Source of the DNA: an uncultured Actinomycetes bacterium
Lineage (GTDB): Bacteria; Actinomycetota; Actinomycetes; Nanopelagicales; Nanopelagicaceae
DNA length: 5,345 bases
NCBI GenBank assembly: GCA_903852955.1
Contig: CAINSH010000125.1
Coordinates: forward strand, 1-5,345
Reading direction: 5' to 3'
In this document: in pieces, positions 1 to 5,223 of the stretch
Layout of the letters: each line of letters starts with the position of its first letter
Position numbering within the stretch: position 1 is the first letter of the stretch
The notes under the pieces: generated by a model
What the model was told of the DNA's origin: nothing
The model's input: only the letters and a program-made list of their open reading frames with translations
The model's database searches: none
Program-made: the position numbers and the translations under genes

Positions 1-554
1 AAAAGTGAAGCAGCAATCTGCGGCAGATGCGAAATGCGGGCTACAGCCTTGTCATGATCCTTGGCATCTAGAACTACTGGTGTTGAGCCGAGCAGTTCAA
101 TTAGCTCTTTGGCCTTTTCAATGGAAGCAGCGGAAGTTTGGTCCGTTGGCGTAAGAATCCAGGTGCGCGAAAGAAACAGGTCACTGCGGGCAGACTCGGC
201 TCCCCCGACTTCACGCCCTGCCATTGGGTGAGTTGGTACGAAAGAACTCATAGGAAGCTTCGATGCCTGAACCTTTTCTATAGGTTCAGTTTTAACACTA
301 CATACATCCATAAACGTTGAGTTTGGGTTTAGCTGATATTGCTGCTCTATGACCTCAGAGAAGGCTTTTAATGGGGTGGCAATTACGATTAGTTCGGGTT
401 CTAAAATCTGCACAGAACCAGTTAGATCTGAAGCCAAACTTTGATTGTTGCTATCAATATCGACCATCTCAACTGGAATTTTGGCAGCAGCAAGGGCCAA
501 ACCAATTGACGTTCCTATAAGGCCAGCTCCTACTACGCGCACTGAATGCAGCAT
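1..554 (-). CDS. tyrA: Prephenate dehydrogenase, N-terminal 184 residues (3' end outside window)
   Basis: Oxidatively decarboxylates prephenate to 4-hydroxyphenylpyruvate with NAD(P)+, a cytosolic step of tyrosine synthesis. Translated from the ATG at 554-552, it shows a Rossmann fold from the start: a dinucleotide-binding glycine motif GAGLIG at residues 9-14, then VDID at 31-34 with an acidic residue closing the second strand, which favours NAD+. ATPLKA (59-64) and DVCSVK (83-88) are typical of the family. THPMAGRE at 108-115 contains the conserved His109 of the TyrA active site. SHLPQ at 175-179, at the start of the helical dimerisation domain, is also characteristic. The frame is open to position 1, so about 100 or more C-terminal residues are missing; any C-terminal ACT domain cannot be judged. 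The start directly follows the aroH stop (TAA then ATG, no gap), which implies translational coupling. The pair covers chorismate to 4-hydroxyphenylpyruvate. Confidence 0.95.
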   Translation of the reverse strand, partial: MLHSVRVVGAGLIGTSIGLALAAAKIPVEMVDIDSNNQSLASDLTGSVQILEPELIVIATPLKAFSEVIEQQYQLNPNSTFMDVCSVKTEPIEKVQASKLPMSSFVPTHPMAGREVGGAESARSDLFLSRTWILTPTDQTSAASIEKAKELIELLGSTPVVLDAKDHDKAVARISHLPQIAASL

Positions 555-917
555 TTATTGGGCTATATCTCGACGAAGTGCGCTAGCACCGTGAAGGTAA
601 ATATGGGCGATCTCGGCGTGGTTTTTGCCGCTTTCAATGTGCAGCATGGCGCGTATTGTCCTAGCCAGCCCACCTGGAACATCAACTTCGACCGAGCCTA
701 TTAGTGGAACAGAGGCAAATCCAATCTCCCGACACGCTGCAGCCGGAAAAGCTGCATCGAGATCCTTAGTGGATGTGAAAAAGACTGAAATCACATTTTC
801 GGGTGTAAGTGAGTTCGCTTCCATAATCGCCAACATAAGCTCCTTTACACCTGCAGCAATAGCCTCAGGCGTATTTGCGCTCACTTGAGTAGCGCCACGA
901 ACGGCTCGAATGGACAT
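555..917 (-). CDS. aroH: Chorismate mutase, AroH type
   Basis: Rearranges chorismate to prephenate, the branch-point step towards tyrosine and phenylalanine, in the cytosol. The 120-residue product matches the monofunctional AroH (pseudo alpha/beta-barrel trimer) family along its whole length; Bacillus subtilis AroH is 127 residues. Active-site equivalents are visible: Arg7 in IRAVRGAT, Phe57 in AFPA, Glu77 in GSVEVDV, Arg89 in TIRAML, Tyr107 in HIYLHG and Arg115 in ALRRD. The position of B. subtilis Lys60 is Ala60 and that of Cys75 is Gly74. The family tolerates change at position 60, so activity is still expected. The ATG at 917-915 is preceded by GAGAAAGG (930-937) at 12 nt, a long but acceptable spacing. 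tyrA follows without a gap. The gene lies 270 bp after rluB, so it probably has its own promoter in the AT-rich spacer. Confidence 0.95.
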   Translation of the reverse strand: MSIRAVRGATQVSANTPEAIAAGVKELMLAIMEANSLTPENVISVFFTSTKDLDAAFPAAACREIGFASVPLIGSVEVDVPGGLARTIRAMLHIESGKNHAEIAHIYLHGASALRRDIAQ

Positions 918-978
918 GGGATAAGGGTACCTTTCTCGGTCACTTTTCTGCTCAAATTTGATTAGTTATCTAGTTATT

Positions 979-1007
979 AAATTATTTATCGATAAAACCT
1001 TTTAACG
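979..1007 (+). repeat. Long direct repeat, copy 1
   Basis: A 29-bp unit that begins AAATTATT, continues as TTATCGATAAAACC (986-999) and ends TTTAACG. It matches the copy at 1126-1153 with one inserted T and one substitution (T versus A at 1000/1146). A shorter relative, ATCGATAAACC, lies midway at 1062-1072. The function is unknown; a regulator binding site is the simplest reading because the centre is the palindrome ATCGAT. Confidence 0.75.
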
Positions 1008-1125
1008 TTATTTAATTTGCTTTCACTCTTTGTTCAGCCTTGATCGGAACAAATCATCAAAATCGATAAACCGATAATATTTCGCATATTCATGCGCACT
1101 AATTATCGACTAATAGATATTAAGG

Positions 1126-1153
1126 AAATTATTATCGATAAAACCATTTAACG
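1126..1153 (+). repeat. Long direct repeat, copy 2
   Basis: The 28-bp partner of the unit at 979-1007, sharing TTATCGATAAAACC (1132-1145) and the trailing TTTAACG. The ATCGAT cores of the two copies are 146 bp apart, and the intermediate short copy at 1062 divides this into 74 and 72 bp, close to seven helical turns each. A further TTATCGAT lies at 1166-1173. Confidence 0.75.
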
Positions 1154-1187
1154 ATTAAAGCGTTATTATCGATTTATAGTAAAGACG

Positions 1188-1901
1188 CTATAACCCTAAA
1201 ACGTTACGTAGATTTGTTAATTCTCCCGAATTCAGGTTTCTCCAGCGGCCTTCGGGAGTGTCCCCCAAAGAGATCGGTCCGAAGTGTGTCCGGATCAGAC
1301 GCAGTACTTGAACATCGACGGCCTCCATCAGCCGTCGAATAATGTGATACCTGCCCTCATGAATTGAAACCTCAAGCCACGTAGGCGAAAGTTCCTTATA
1401 CGTCAGAACGCGTCCCATCCCATCTTCAAGCTCGATTCCTTTTAGCAGGATTTTGTCGATTCCAACAGGAAGTTTTCCCTCGTGTTCAATGATGTATGTC
1501 TTTTCAAGGCCGTAAGAGGGGTGAGTTGCTCGGAAGGTTAAATCGCCATCATTTGTCAGCAAAATTAGACCTTCTGAGTCCTTATCCAGGCGACCCACAT
1601 GAAAGAGGCGTTCCTTTCGCAGATCTATAAAATCGCTCAAAGATGGTCGACCATCTGGGTCATACATGGTTGACAAAACACCCTTTGGTTTATGAAGTAC
1701 AAGATAACTCTTAGACAAAGAACGAGTAATTGTCTCACCATCAACCATTACATTAACTAATTCAGGGTCGAATTTGGAGCCCATTTCACGGATTACGAAT
1801 CCATCGACTGAAACTCGCCCAGAATCTATGAGCTCATCAGCCCCACGACGGCTAGTTATACCTGCATCAGCGATTATCTTATTAAGGCGCATTTGGCCCA
1901 T
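1188..1901 (-). CDS. rluB: RluB/RsuA-family rRNA pseudouridine synthase
   Basis: Isomerises a specific rRNA uridine to pseudouridine during ribosome assembly; by context and family it is the RluB type that acts on 23S rRNA, although RsuA-type 16S specificity cannot be excluded from sequence. The 237 residues comprise an S4 RNA-binding domain (about 4-60, with LNKIIADAGITSRRGAD) and the catalytic domain. The latter contains VLHKPKGVLST (68-78), GRLDKDSEGLILLTNDG (103-119) with the catalytic Asp106, and EGRYHIIRRL (182-191). The last is a variant of the usual EGR-x-x-QVRRM, of a kind seen in actinobacterial members. The first ATG, at 1901, is chosen because GGGAGG (1908-1913) lies 6 nt upstream; the ATG three codons later would be 15 nt away. 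It starts 42 nt after scpB and is probably in the same operon, as in other actinobacteria. Confidence 0.93.
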   Translation of the reverse strand: MGQMRLNKIIADAGITSRRGADELIDSGRVSVDGFVIREMGSKFDPELVNVMVDGETITRSLSKSYLVLHKPKGVLSTMYDPDGRPSLSDFIDLRKERLFHVGRLDKDSEGLILLTNDGDLTFRATHPSYGLEKTYIIEHEGKLPVGIDKILLKGIELEDGMGRVLTYKELSPTWLEVSIHEGRYHIIRRLMEAVDVQVLRLIRTHFGPISLGDTPEGRWRNLNSGELTNLRNVLGL

Positions 1902-1943
1902 GGCTATCCTCCCGACAGTCAGGGGGTAAAGATAGCGCGAAGG

Positions 1944-2495
1944 TTAGTCAGTTAGCGAATCGAGGATTTCATCTAGACCGTCAAGATCTGGAAGGTATGG
2001 TGCAAGGGCTGGAAGATCTTCTAGCGAGTTAAGGCCCAACCGCTCTAAGAAATAGCTTGTGGTCTTATACAAAATCGCGCCTGTTTCATGCTCTAAGCCC
2101 GACTCTTCGACTAATCCACGCGTTACCAAGGTCTTCATTACCGCTTCAACGTTTACCCCACGGATGGCAGAGACACGGGCTCTAGAGACCGGCTGGCGGT
2201 ATGCAATCACTGAGAGGGTCTCAAGTGCTGCCTGAGTTAGGCGCGATTGTTGGCCATCTAAAACGAATTTCTCGACCGCTGAGCTAAATTCTGGGCTGCT
2301 ATAAAAACGCCATCCTCCGTTGACTTTGCGCAGGCAAAAGCCTCGATCCTCATAACTGGTTTCAAGGCGTGCAAGGGCCATTTCAACCTCTTCGACCGTC
2401 TTTTCTAGCACCTGCGCCAGGGTCAGCTCAGAAACTGGCTCATCCACGACCATCAGTATCGCCTCGATTGAACGCTCAATCTCTACATTACTCAT
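1944..2495 (-). CDS. scpB: Segregation and condensation protein B
   Basis: Regulatory subunit of the SMC-ScpA-ScpB condensin, which compacts and helps segregate the chromosome; a ScpB dimer binds the middle of ScpA. The 183-residue product has two winged-helix domains. The first begins IERSIEAILMVVDEPVS. The second contains the family signature LTQAALETLSVIAYRQPVSR, then AIRGVNVEAVMKTLVTRGL and ILYKTTSYFLERLGLNSLED. The ATG at 2495-2493 is preferred: it overlaps the scpA stop by 8 nt (ATGAGTAA), has GAGGG (2504-2508) 8 nt upstream and begins the conserved N-terminus MSNVEIERS. A longer reading from 2522 adds nine basic residues (MTKRMRAVL) with no family match. The overlap implies coupled translation with scpA, matching the stoichiometry of the complex. 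Confidence 0.95.
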   Translation of the reverse strand: MSNVEIERSIEAILMVVDEPVSELTLAQVLEKTVEEVEMALARLETSYEDRGFCLRKVNGGWRFYSSPEFSSAVEKFVLDGQQSRLTQAALETLSVIAYRQPVSRARVSAIRGVNVEAVMKTLVTRGLVEESGLEHETGAILYKTTSYFLERLGLNSLEDLPALAPYLPDLDGLDEILDSLTD

Positions 2496-3360
2496 TAACA
2501 CTGCCCTCATTCGCTTCGTCATTTTCTAAAAACACGGGGATATCAAACTCATCGGTGACCTCAACCTCGCCGGTTTCAGAGCCAGTCCAGCTAATTTGAA
2601 GCTCGCCCAGAGCCATAACTTGGTCAAAACGCAAGACCCCTTGGCGATAGAGATCAAGCAGGGCCAAAAAGCGCGCCACAATAACCATGGTGTTTTCGGC
2701 ATCAGATACTAGATTTCTAAAACTCATACTCTTTGAGCGGCGCAAAGCCTCAACCACTAGTCGAGACTCTTCGGCAACGCTTACTAAAGGCCGATGTAGA
2801 TGCTCGACGCTGACATGCGGGGCAACCTTTGGAGTCAATACGCGCTCGGCAATGGCGGCAAAGCGTTGAGGTCCTACCCCAATGAGAACCTCAGGCAAGA
2901 GGGCGCTAAGCGTTGGATCTAGCGCCACAACGCGTGGGAAGTACTTATCGGCCAGAGTAATACGCTCGTTAAAGGTTGCAGCGATCTCTTTAAAGGCCCT
3001 GTACTGCAGCAATCGGGCAAAGAGGATGTCTCGGGCCTCTAGTAAAGCTAAATCCTCTTCATCTTCGATCTCACCGCTAGGCAGCAAACGCGCTGCTTTA
3101 AGGTCTAGGAGCGTGGCAGCAACGACAAGAAACTCAGTAGCCTGATCAAGGCGCCAACCTTCACCCGATGCCTCGAGAGATCTGATGAAGGCGATGAACT
3201 CATCTGTAACCAGGCTCAAGGAGATTTCAGTGATATCCATCTTGTGGCGTGAGATGAGTTGAAGCAAAAGATCAAAAGGGCCATCAAAGTTGTCCAGGTG
3301 TACGGAAAAGCCACCTGTGGCAGCGTTTACATCCGTTGACTCTTCAACTGACAAATCCAT
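2488..3360 (-). CDS. scpA: Segregation and condensation protein A (kleisin)
   Basis: Kleisin subunit that bridges the two heads of the SMC dimer and recruits ScpB. The 290 residues have the expected order: a short acidic leader (1-17), then the SMC-neck-binding N-terminal domain starting FSVHLDNFDGPFDLLLQLI with HKMDITEI and VTDEF. An acidic and charged middle follows, including IEDEEDLALLEARD, that would contact ScpB. A C-terminal winged helix (SMSFRNLVSDAENTMVIVARF and the following LALLDLYRQGVLRFDQ) would contact the SMC head. The acidic tail after ISWTG runs into the scpB start. The ATG at 3360 gives the full N-terminal domain; its upstream Shine-Dalgarno (GGTGG at 3362-3368) is weak. GC in sampled lines is about 52-57% and alanine is mostly GCC, unlike the divergent parA. 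It is first gene of the scpA-scpB-rluB operon. Confidence 0.95.
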   Translation of the reverse strand: MDLSVEESTDVNAATGGFSVHLDNFDGPFDLLLQLISRHKMDITEISLSLVTDEFIAFIRSLEASGEGWRLDQATEFLVVAATLLDLKAARLLPSGEIEDEEDLALLEARDILFARLLQYRAFKEIAATFNERITLADKYFPRVVALDPTLSALLPEVLIGVGPQRFAAIAERVLTPKVAPHVSVEHLHRPLVSVAEESRLVVEALRRSKSMSFRNLVSDAENTMVIVARFLALLDLYRQGVLRFDQVMALGELQISWTGSETGEVEVTDEFDIPVFLENDEANEGSVNE

Positions 3361-3380
3361 TGGACCACCCTACTTCACAG

Positions 3381-3409
3381 TTGCTCGACTTTGGCCTAAC
3401 GCGTAGGCT
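3381..3409 (+). promoter_or_regulatory. Candidate promoter of the parA operon
   Basis: TTGCTC at 3381-3386 and TAGGCT at 3404-3409 are separated by 17 bp and fit a sigma70-type promoter with the loose TAnnnT -10 common in actinobacteria. Initiation near 3416 would leave a leader of about 26 nt before the parA start, enough to include the strong ribosome site. The match is moderate and unproven. Confidence 0.4.
3394..3408. promoter_or_regulatory. Inverted repeat overlapping the parA -10: candidate operator
   Basis: GCCTA (3394-3398) and TAGGC (3404-3408) form a perfect 5-bp inverted repeat around ACGCG. The right arm covers the proposed -10 hexamer of parA, where a repressor would block initiation. 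The small ribbon-helix-helix-like protein encoded after parA is the obvious candidate ligand, by analogy with ParG-type autoregulation. A 5-bp repeat can arise by chance, so this is a suggestion. Confidence 0.3.
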
Positions 3410-3425
3410 CGCGCGCATAGTTCTA

Positions 3426-3434
3426 AAAGGAGGT
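3426..3434 (+). promoter_or_regulatory. Strong ribosome binding site that fixes the TTG start of parA
   Basis: AAAGGAGGT is a near-complete complement of the 16S rRNA tail. Counted from the end of GGAGG (3433), it lies 8 nt before TTG at 3442. No ATG start lies nearby in this frame, so TTG is the likely initiator. Confidence 0.8.
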
Positions 3435-3441
3435 TTGACGC

Positions 3442-4326
3442 TTGAACGCTAAATCGACAAATCAAGATGATGTGGCAACTACTGCAACTCTGCTTGGAAA
3501 ATCAGCAGCAAGTATTCCTGCACCTGCGAGTATCGCCGAGCACGGAAATGCAAAAGTAATTGCGATCTTCAACCAAAAAGGTGGCGTAGGAAAGACAACA
3601 ACCACAATCAACCTTGGAGCATCTCTTGCTGAGTTAGGTCGAAGAGTTCTGCTGGTCGATTTCGATCCGCAAGGTGGTTTATCACTTGGCTTAGGAGTTA
3701 ACGCCCACTCATTGCCTCTAGAACAAACTGTTTATTACGCACTCATGACTCCGACTGCAAACATTGACTCGATTGTTTTGAAGTCAGCAGTTCCGGGCTT
3801 GGATTTTCTCCCAGCTAACCGTGACTTAGGTACAGCTGAAACAACGTTAGGTGCTGAAATTGGTGGCCAGCAATATCTCAAGCGTGCCCTAGGTTCATTG
3901 CGCGATTACTACGATGTAATTTTGATTGACTGCCAGCCAACAATGGGTCAGTTAACTATTAACGCACTCGTTGCAGCAGATGAAGTAATTGTTCCGCTGC
4001 AGTGCGAATACTTTGCATTACATGGCTTCATTGAACTCAAGGGAAATCTAGATAAAGTAAAAACTTTCCTAAACCCTGATTTAAAACTCATCGGAATTCT
4101 TGCAACCATGTATGACAAAAAGACTTCACATAACCGACAGGTTCTTGAAAGAATTCTTGAACAGTTCCCAAGTGATGTATTTGAAACGATAATCGCAAAG
4201 ACAATTCGTTTTCCTGAAACGACAGTAGTTGGTGAACCAATTACTACGTATGCAACTTCTTCCGGCGGAGCTGCTTCATATCGCCGACTTGCACGTGAAC
4301 TAATTGCCCGAGGAGGCGCACGATGA
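3442..4326 (+). CDS. parA: ParA/Soj-family ATPase of the actinobacterial scpAB locus
   Basis: ParA-type ATPase of the deviant Walker A (MinD/ParA) superfamily; such proteins dimerise on ATP, bind DNA non-specifically and position cargo on the nucleoid. The 294 residues start with a poorly conserved Ala/Thr/Ser-rich leader of about 36 residues. Then come the Walker A NQKGGVGKTT (44-53) with signature Lys46 and Lys51, the A' motif LLVDFDPQG (70-78) and the B motif VILIDCQP (159-166). RFPETTVVGEPITTYA (256-271) is a hallmark of the ParA that sits beside scpA in actinobacteria (Mycobacterium Rv1708, Corynebacterium PldP, linked to division-site selection), rather than the ParA next to ParB at oriC. 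It initiates at TTG behind a very strong Shine-Dalgarno. It overlaps the next gene by 4 nt. Unusually, it diverges from scpA; in the relatives just named the two genes are co-directional. GC is about 40% and alanine is mostly GCA, unlike scpA. Confidence 0.92.
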   Translation: MNAKSTNQDDVATTATLLGKSAASIPAPASIAEHGNAKVIAIFNQKGGVGKTTTTINLGASLAELGRRVLLVDFDPQGGLSLGLGVNAHSLPLEQTVYYALMTPTANIDSIVLKSAVPGLDFLPANRDLGTAETTLGAEIGGQQYLKRALGSLRDYYDVILIDCQPTMGQLTINALVAADEVIVPLQCEYFALHGFIELKGNLDKVKTFLNPDLKLIGILATMYDKKTSHNRQVLERILEQFPSDVFETIIAKTIRFPETTVVGEPITTYATSSGGAASYRRLARELIARGGAR

Positions 4327-4733
4327 CCCGCAGAGCTAATCTTCCAGGTGCCGATGAACTATTTCGTTCTAATGCACCAGCATTAAGCGCTGTACCAGCA
4401 CAAGCCGAAGCTCCTGCTCCCCTAGTGCCTCCAGCGATCACAACACCTAAGGTTGCATCAAGTAAAAAAGGTGTTCGCACTATTGCGCGTCGCCGTGTAA
4501 CTACAGTTGATCGTTCACCATCTGGTCGCGAACGCCACGACGAGAAAATAACGGTTTATCTCTCTCCTGATGAACTTTTCGATTTAGACCAAGCTCGATT
4601 GCAGCTACGTGGTGACCTCGGTTTGGCTGTCGATCGAGGACGTATTGTTCGCGAATCTATCGCTGTAATTATTGCTGATCTTGAAGCGAAAGGCGATCAA
4701 AGTATTCTTGCTCGCCGACTTCGCGGTCTGTAA
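4323..4733 (+). CDS. Small basic protein with a ribbon-helix-helix-like C-terminus, ParA partner candidate
   Basis: The 136-residue product has no named function that I recognise. It has three parts. The N-terminal peptide, MTRRANLPGADELFRS, looks like a short conserved motif. A Pro/Ala-rich and then Lys/Arg-rich linker follows (about 20-70). The C-terminal domain (about 73-122) has the pattern of a ribbon-helix-helix DNA binder: strand KITVYLS (75-81), helix from PDELFDLDQARLQLRG, then a turn and helix DRGRIVRESIAVIIADLE (104-121). The end is basic, ARRLRGL. From memory, similar proteins lie beside this ParA in Streptomyces; that was not checked. The ATG overlaps the parA stop (ATGA) and AGGAGG (4311-4316) lies 6 nt upstream, so the two are made together. 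Inference: it binds DNA through the C-terminus and contacts ParA through the N-terminal peptide, as ParG does with ParF. A simple transcription regulator is the alternative. Confidence 0.75.
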   Translation: MTRRANLPGADELFRSNAPALSAVPAQAEAPAPLVPPAITTPKVASSKKGVRTIARRRVTTVDRSPSGRERHDEKITVYLSPDELFDLDQARLQLRGDLGLAVDRGRIVRESIAVIIADLEAKGDQSILARRLRGL

Positions 4734-4770
4734 ATAATTAATCGCGTGCCCGAGGGTGCGCAAGTGAATA

Positions 4771-4801
4771 GGTTTCACGGACTTTATCGATCCGTGGAGC
4801 C
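4771..4801 (+). terminator. GC-containing hairpin after the parA operon, possible terminator
   Basis: GGTTTCACGGA (4771-4781) pairs with TCCGTGGAGCC (4791-4801) over 11 bp, including two G-U wobbles, around a 9-nt loop. The central six pairs, CACGGA with TCCGTG, are perfect. It lies 38 nt after the stop of the small basic gene, where an operon end is expected. There is no T-run after it on the plus strand, so if it terminates it is of the hairpin-only kind reported in actinobacteria. It also lies at the edge of the phage-like segment. Confidence 0.4.
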
Positions 4802-4838
4802 AACCTGCATACTATCCTAAAAAAATCACAATAGAATT

Positions 4839-5141
4839 TTAAACAAGTTCGGGTTCTAGTTTAATTTGTAGTGGAAAATTATTACTACGAGCATGTACAG
4901 TTACTTCAATACCTTTTTGCTCGGCAATTTCATATGGCAATACCGCTACCACCGCAGATCCGTCATTATGAATATCTTCAGTGATTTTTAATGCTGTTTC
5001 AGTAGTGTAATTGAAAAAATTAATTAACGTTTCAATTACAAAATCCATAGTTGTTTCGTTATCATTTAAGTAGATAATTTTAAACATTGGTGGTTCTTGT
5101 AATTCTATTATTGATTTTGTAATCGTTTCGGTACTTGACAT
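4839..5141 (-). CDS. clpS: ClpS-family Clp protease adaptor, phage-like
   Basis: Adaptor that binds the N-terminal degron of substrates and hands them to the Clp AAA+ unfoldase in the cytosol. The 100 residues cover the whole ClpS fold: a flexible leader (1-18), core strand FKIIYLND (20-27), helix TMDFVIETLINFF, then EDIHNDGSAVVAVLPYEIAEQKG and the end FPLQIKLEPE. The degron-pocket residues known from Escherichia coli ClpS are present as Asn26, Asp27, Met32 and His58. The style of VAVLPYEIAEQKGIEVT and PLQIKLEPE resembles ClpS of aquatic T4-like phages and proteobacteria, not the actinobacterial form. The ATG at 5141 is chosen over the adjacent TTG at 5144 because AAAGGAA (5147-5153) lies 5 nt upstream. 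GC is about 23-30% in sampled lines, far below its left neighbours. It follows hsp20 by 59 nt and has its own promoter. Confidence 0.88.
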   Translation of the reverse strand: MSSTETITKSIIELQEPPMFKIIYLNDNETTMDFVIETLINFFNYTTETALKITEDIHNDGSAVVAVLPYEIAEQKGIEVTVHARSNNFPLQIKLEPELV

Positions 5142-5194
5142 CAATGTTCCTTTAATGTAGTGGAAAGCAACATGCCCTCCACTGTATTTACACT

Positions 5195-5223
5195 ATTATA
5201 CTACGATTTGTATGTAATAGCAA
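5195..5223 (-). promoter_or_regulatory. Sigma70-type promoter of clpS, overlapping the end of hsp20
   Basis: On the minus strand TTGCTA (5223-5218) and a perfect TATAAT (5200-5195) are separated by exactly 17 bp. Initiation near 5188 would leave a leader of about 45 nt before the clpS ATG, including the AAAGGAA ribosome site. The -35 and spacer lie inside the last codons of hsp20, which is typical of compact viral genomes. The TATAATAG string also resembles the T4 late promoter TATAAATA with one change, an alternative reading. Confidence 0.6.

Larger units (their letters stand above)
918..1187. other. AT-rich spacer between rluB and aroH with repeated ATCGAT boxes
   Basis: This 270-bp stretch has no convincing ORF or RNA gene and is clearly richer in A+T than the flanking genes. 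It is downstream of rluB and upstream of aroH, so it should hold the end of the rluB transcript and the start of the aroH-tyrA transcript. ATCGAT occurs at 988-993, 1062-1067, 1134-1139 and 1168-1173, with related TTATCGAC at 1103-1110 and CCGATAAT at 1071-1078. A short dyad, TAACG (1149-1153) with CGTTA (1161-1165), lies just past the rluB stop and could be a weak end signal. No clear -35/-10 pair for aroH could be fixed. Confidence 0.6.

Noticed and set aside
138..320. 60-codon plus-strand ORF
   Set aside because: It lies antisense within tyrA, whose motifs are unambiguous, and has no ribosome site or family features.
625..888. 87-codon plus-strand ORF
   Set aside because: Antisense shadow of aroH with no recognisable domain.
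979..1153. CRISPR array
   Set aside because: Only two long copies 147 bp apart plus a partial one; spacing is far too long for spacers and no cas genes are present.
986..1173. Origin of replication or DnaA-box cluster
   Set aside because: The repeated core is TTATCGAT, not TTATCCACA, and no dnaA, dnaN or gidB genes are nearby.
2496..2522. Upstream ATG extending ScpB by nine residues (MTKRMRAVL)
   Set aside because: The added residues match nothing in the family, lie inside the scpA coding end, and the ATG at 2495 has the better ribosome site and the usual coupled overlap.
2369..3145. Three plus-strand ORFs at 2369-2599, 2687-2869 and 2882-3145
   Set aside because: They are antisense to scpB and scpA and have low-complexity Ser/Arg-rich translations typical of shadows.
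4244..4480. 78-codon minus-strand ORF
   Set aside because: Antisense across the parA and small-gene overlap; Ala/Gly-rich with no motif.
4772..4779. GTTTCACG, half of a parS site (TGTTTCACGTGAAACA), near parA
   Set aside because: Only the left half matches; the right half is absent, and the bases are explained by the hairpin stem. This ParA is also not the oriC ParA-ParB type.
5142..5144. TTG one codon before the clpS ATG as the start
   Set aside because: The following ATG has ideal 5-nt spacing to AAAGGAA and is the stronger initiator.
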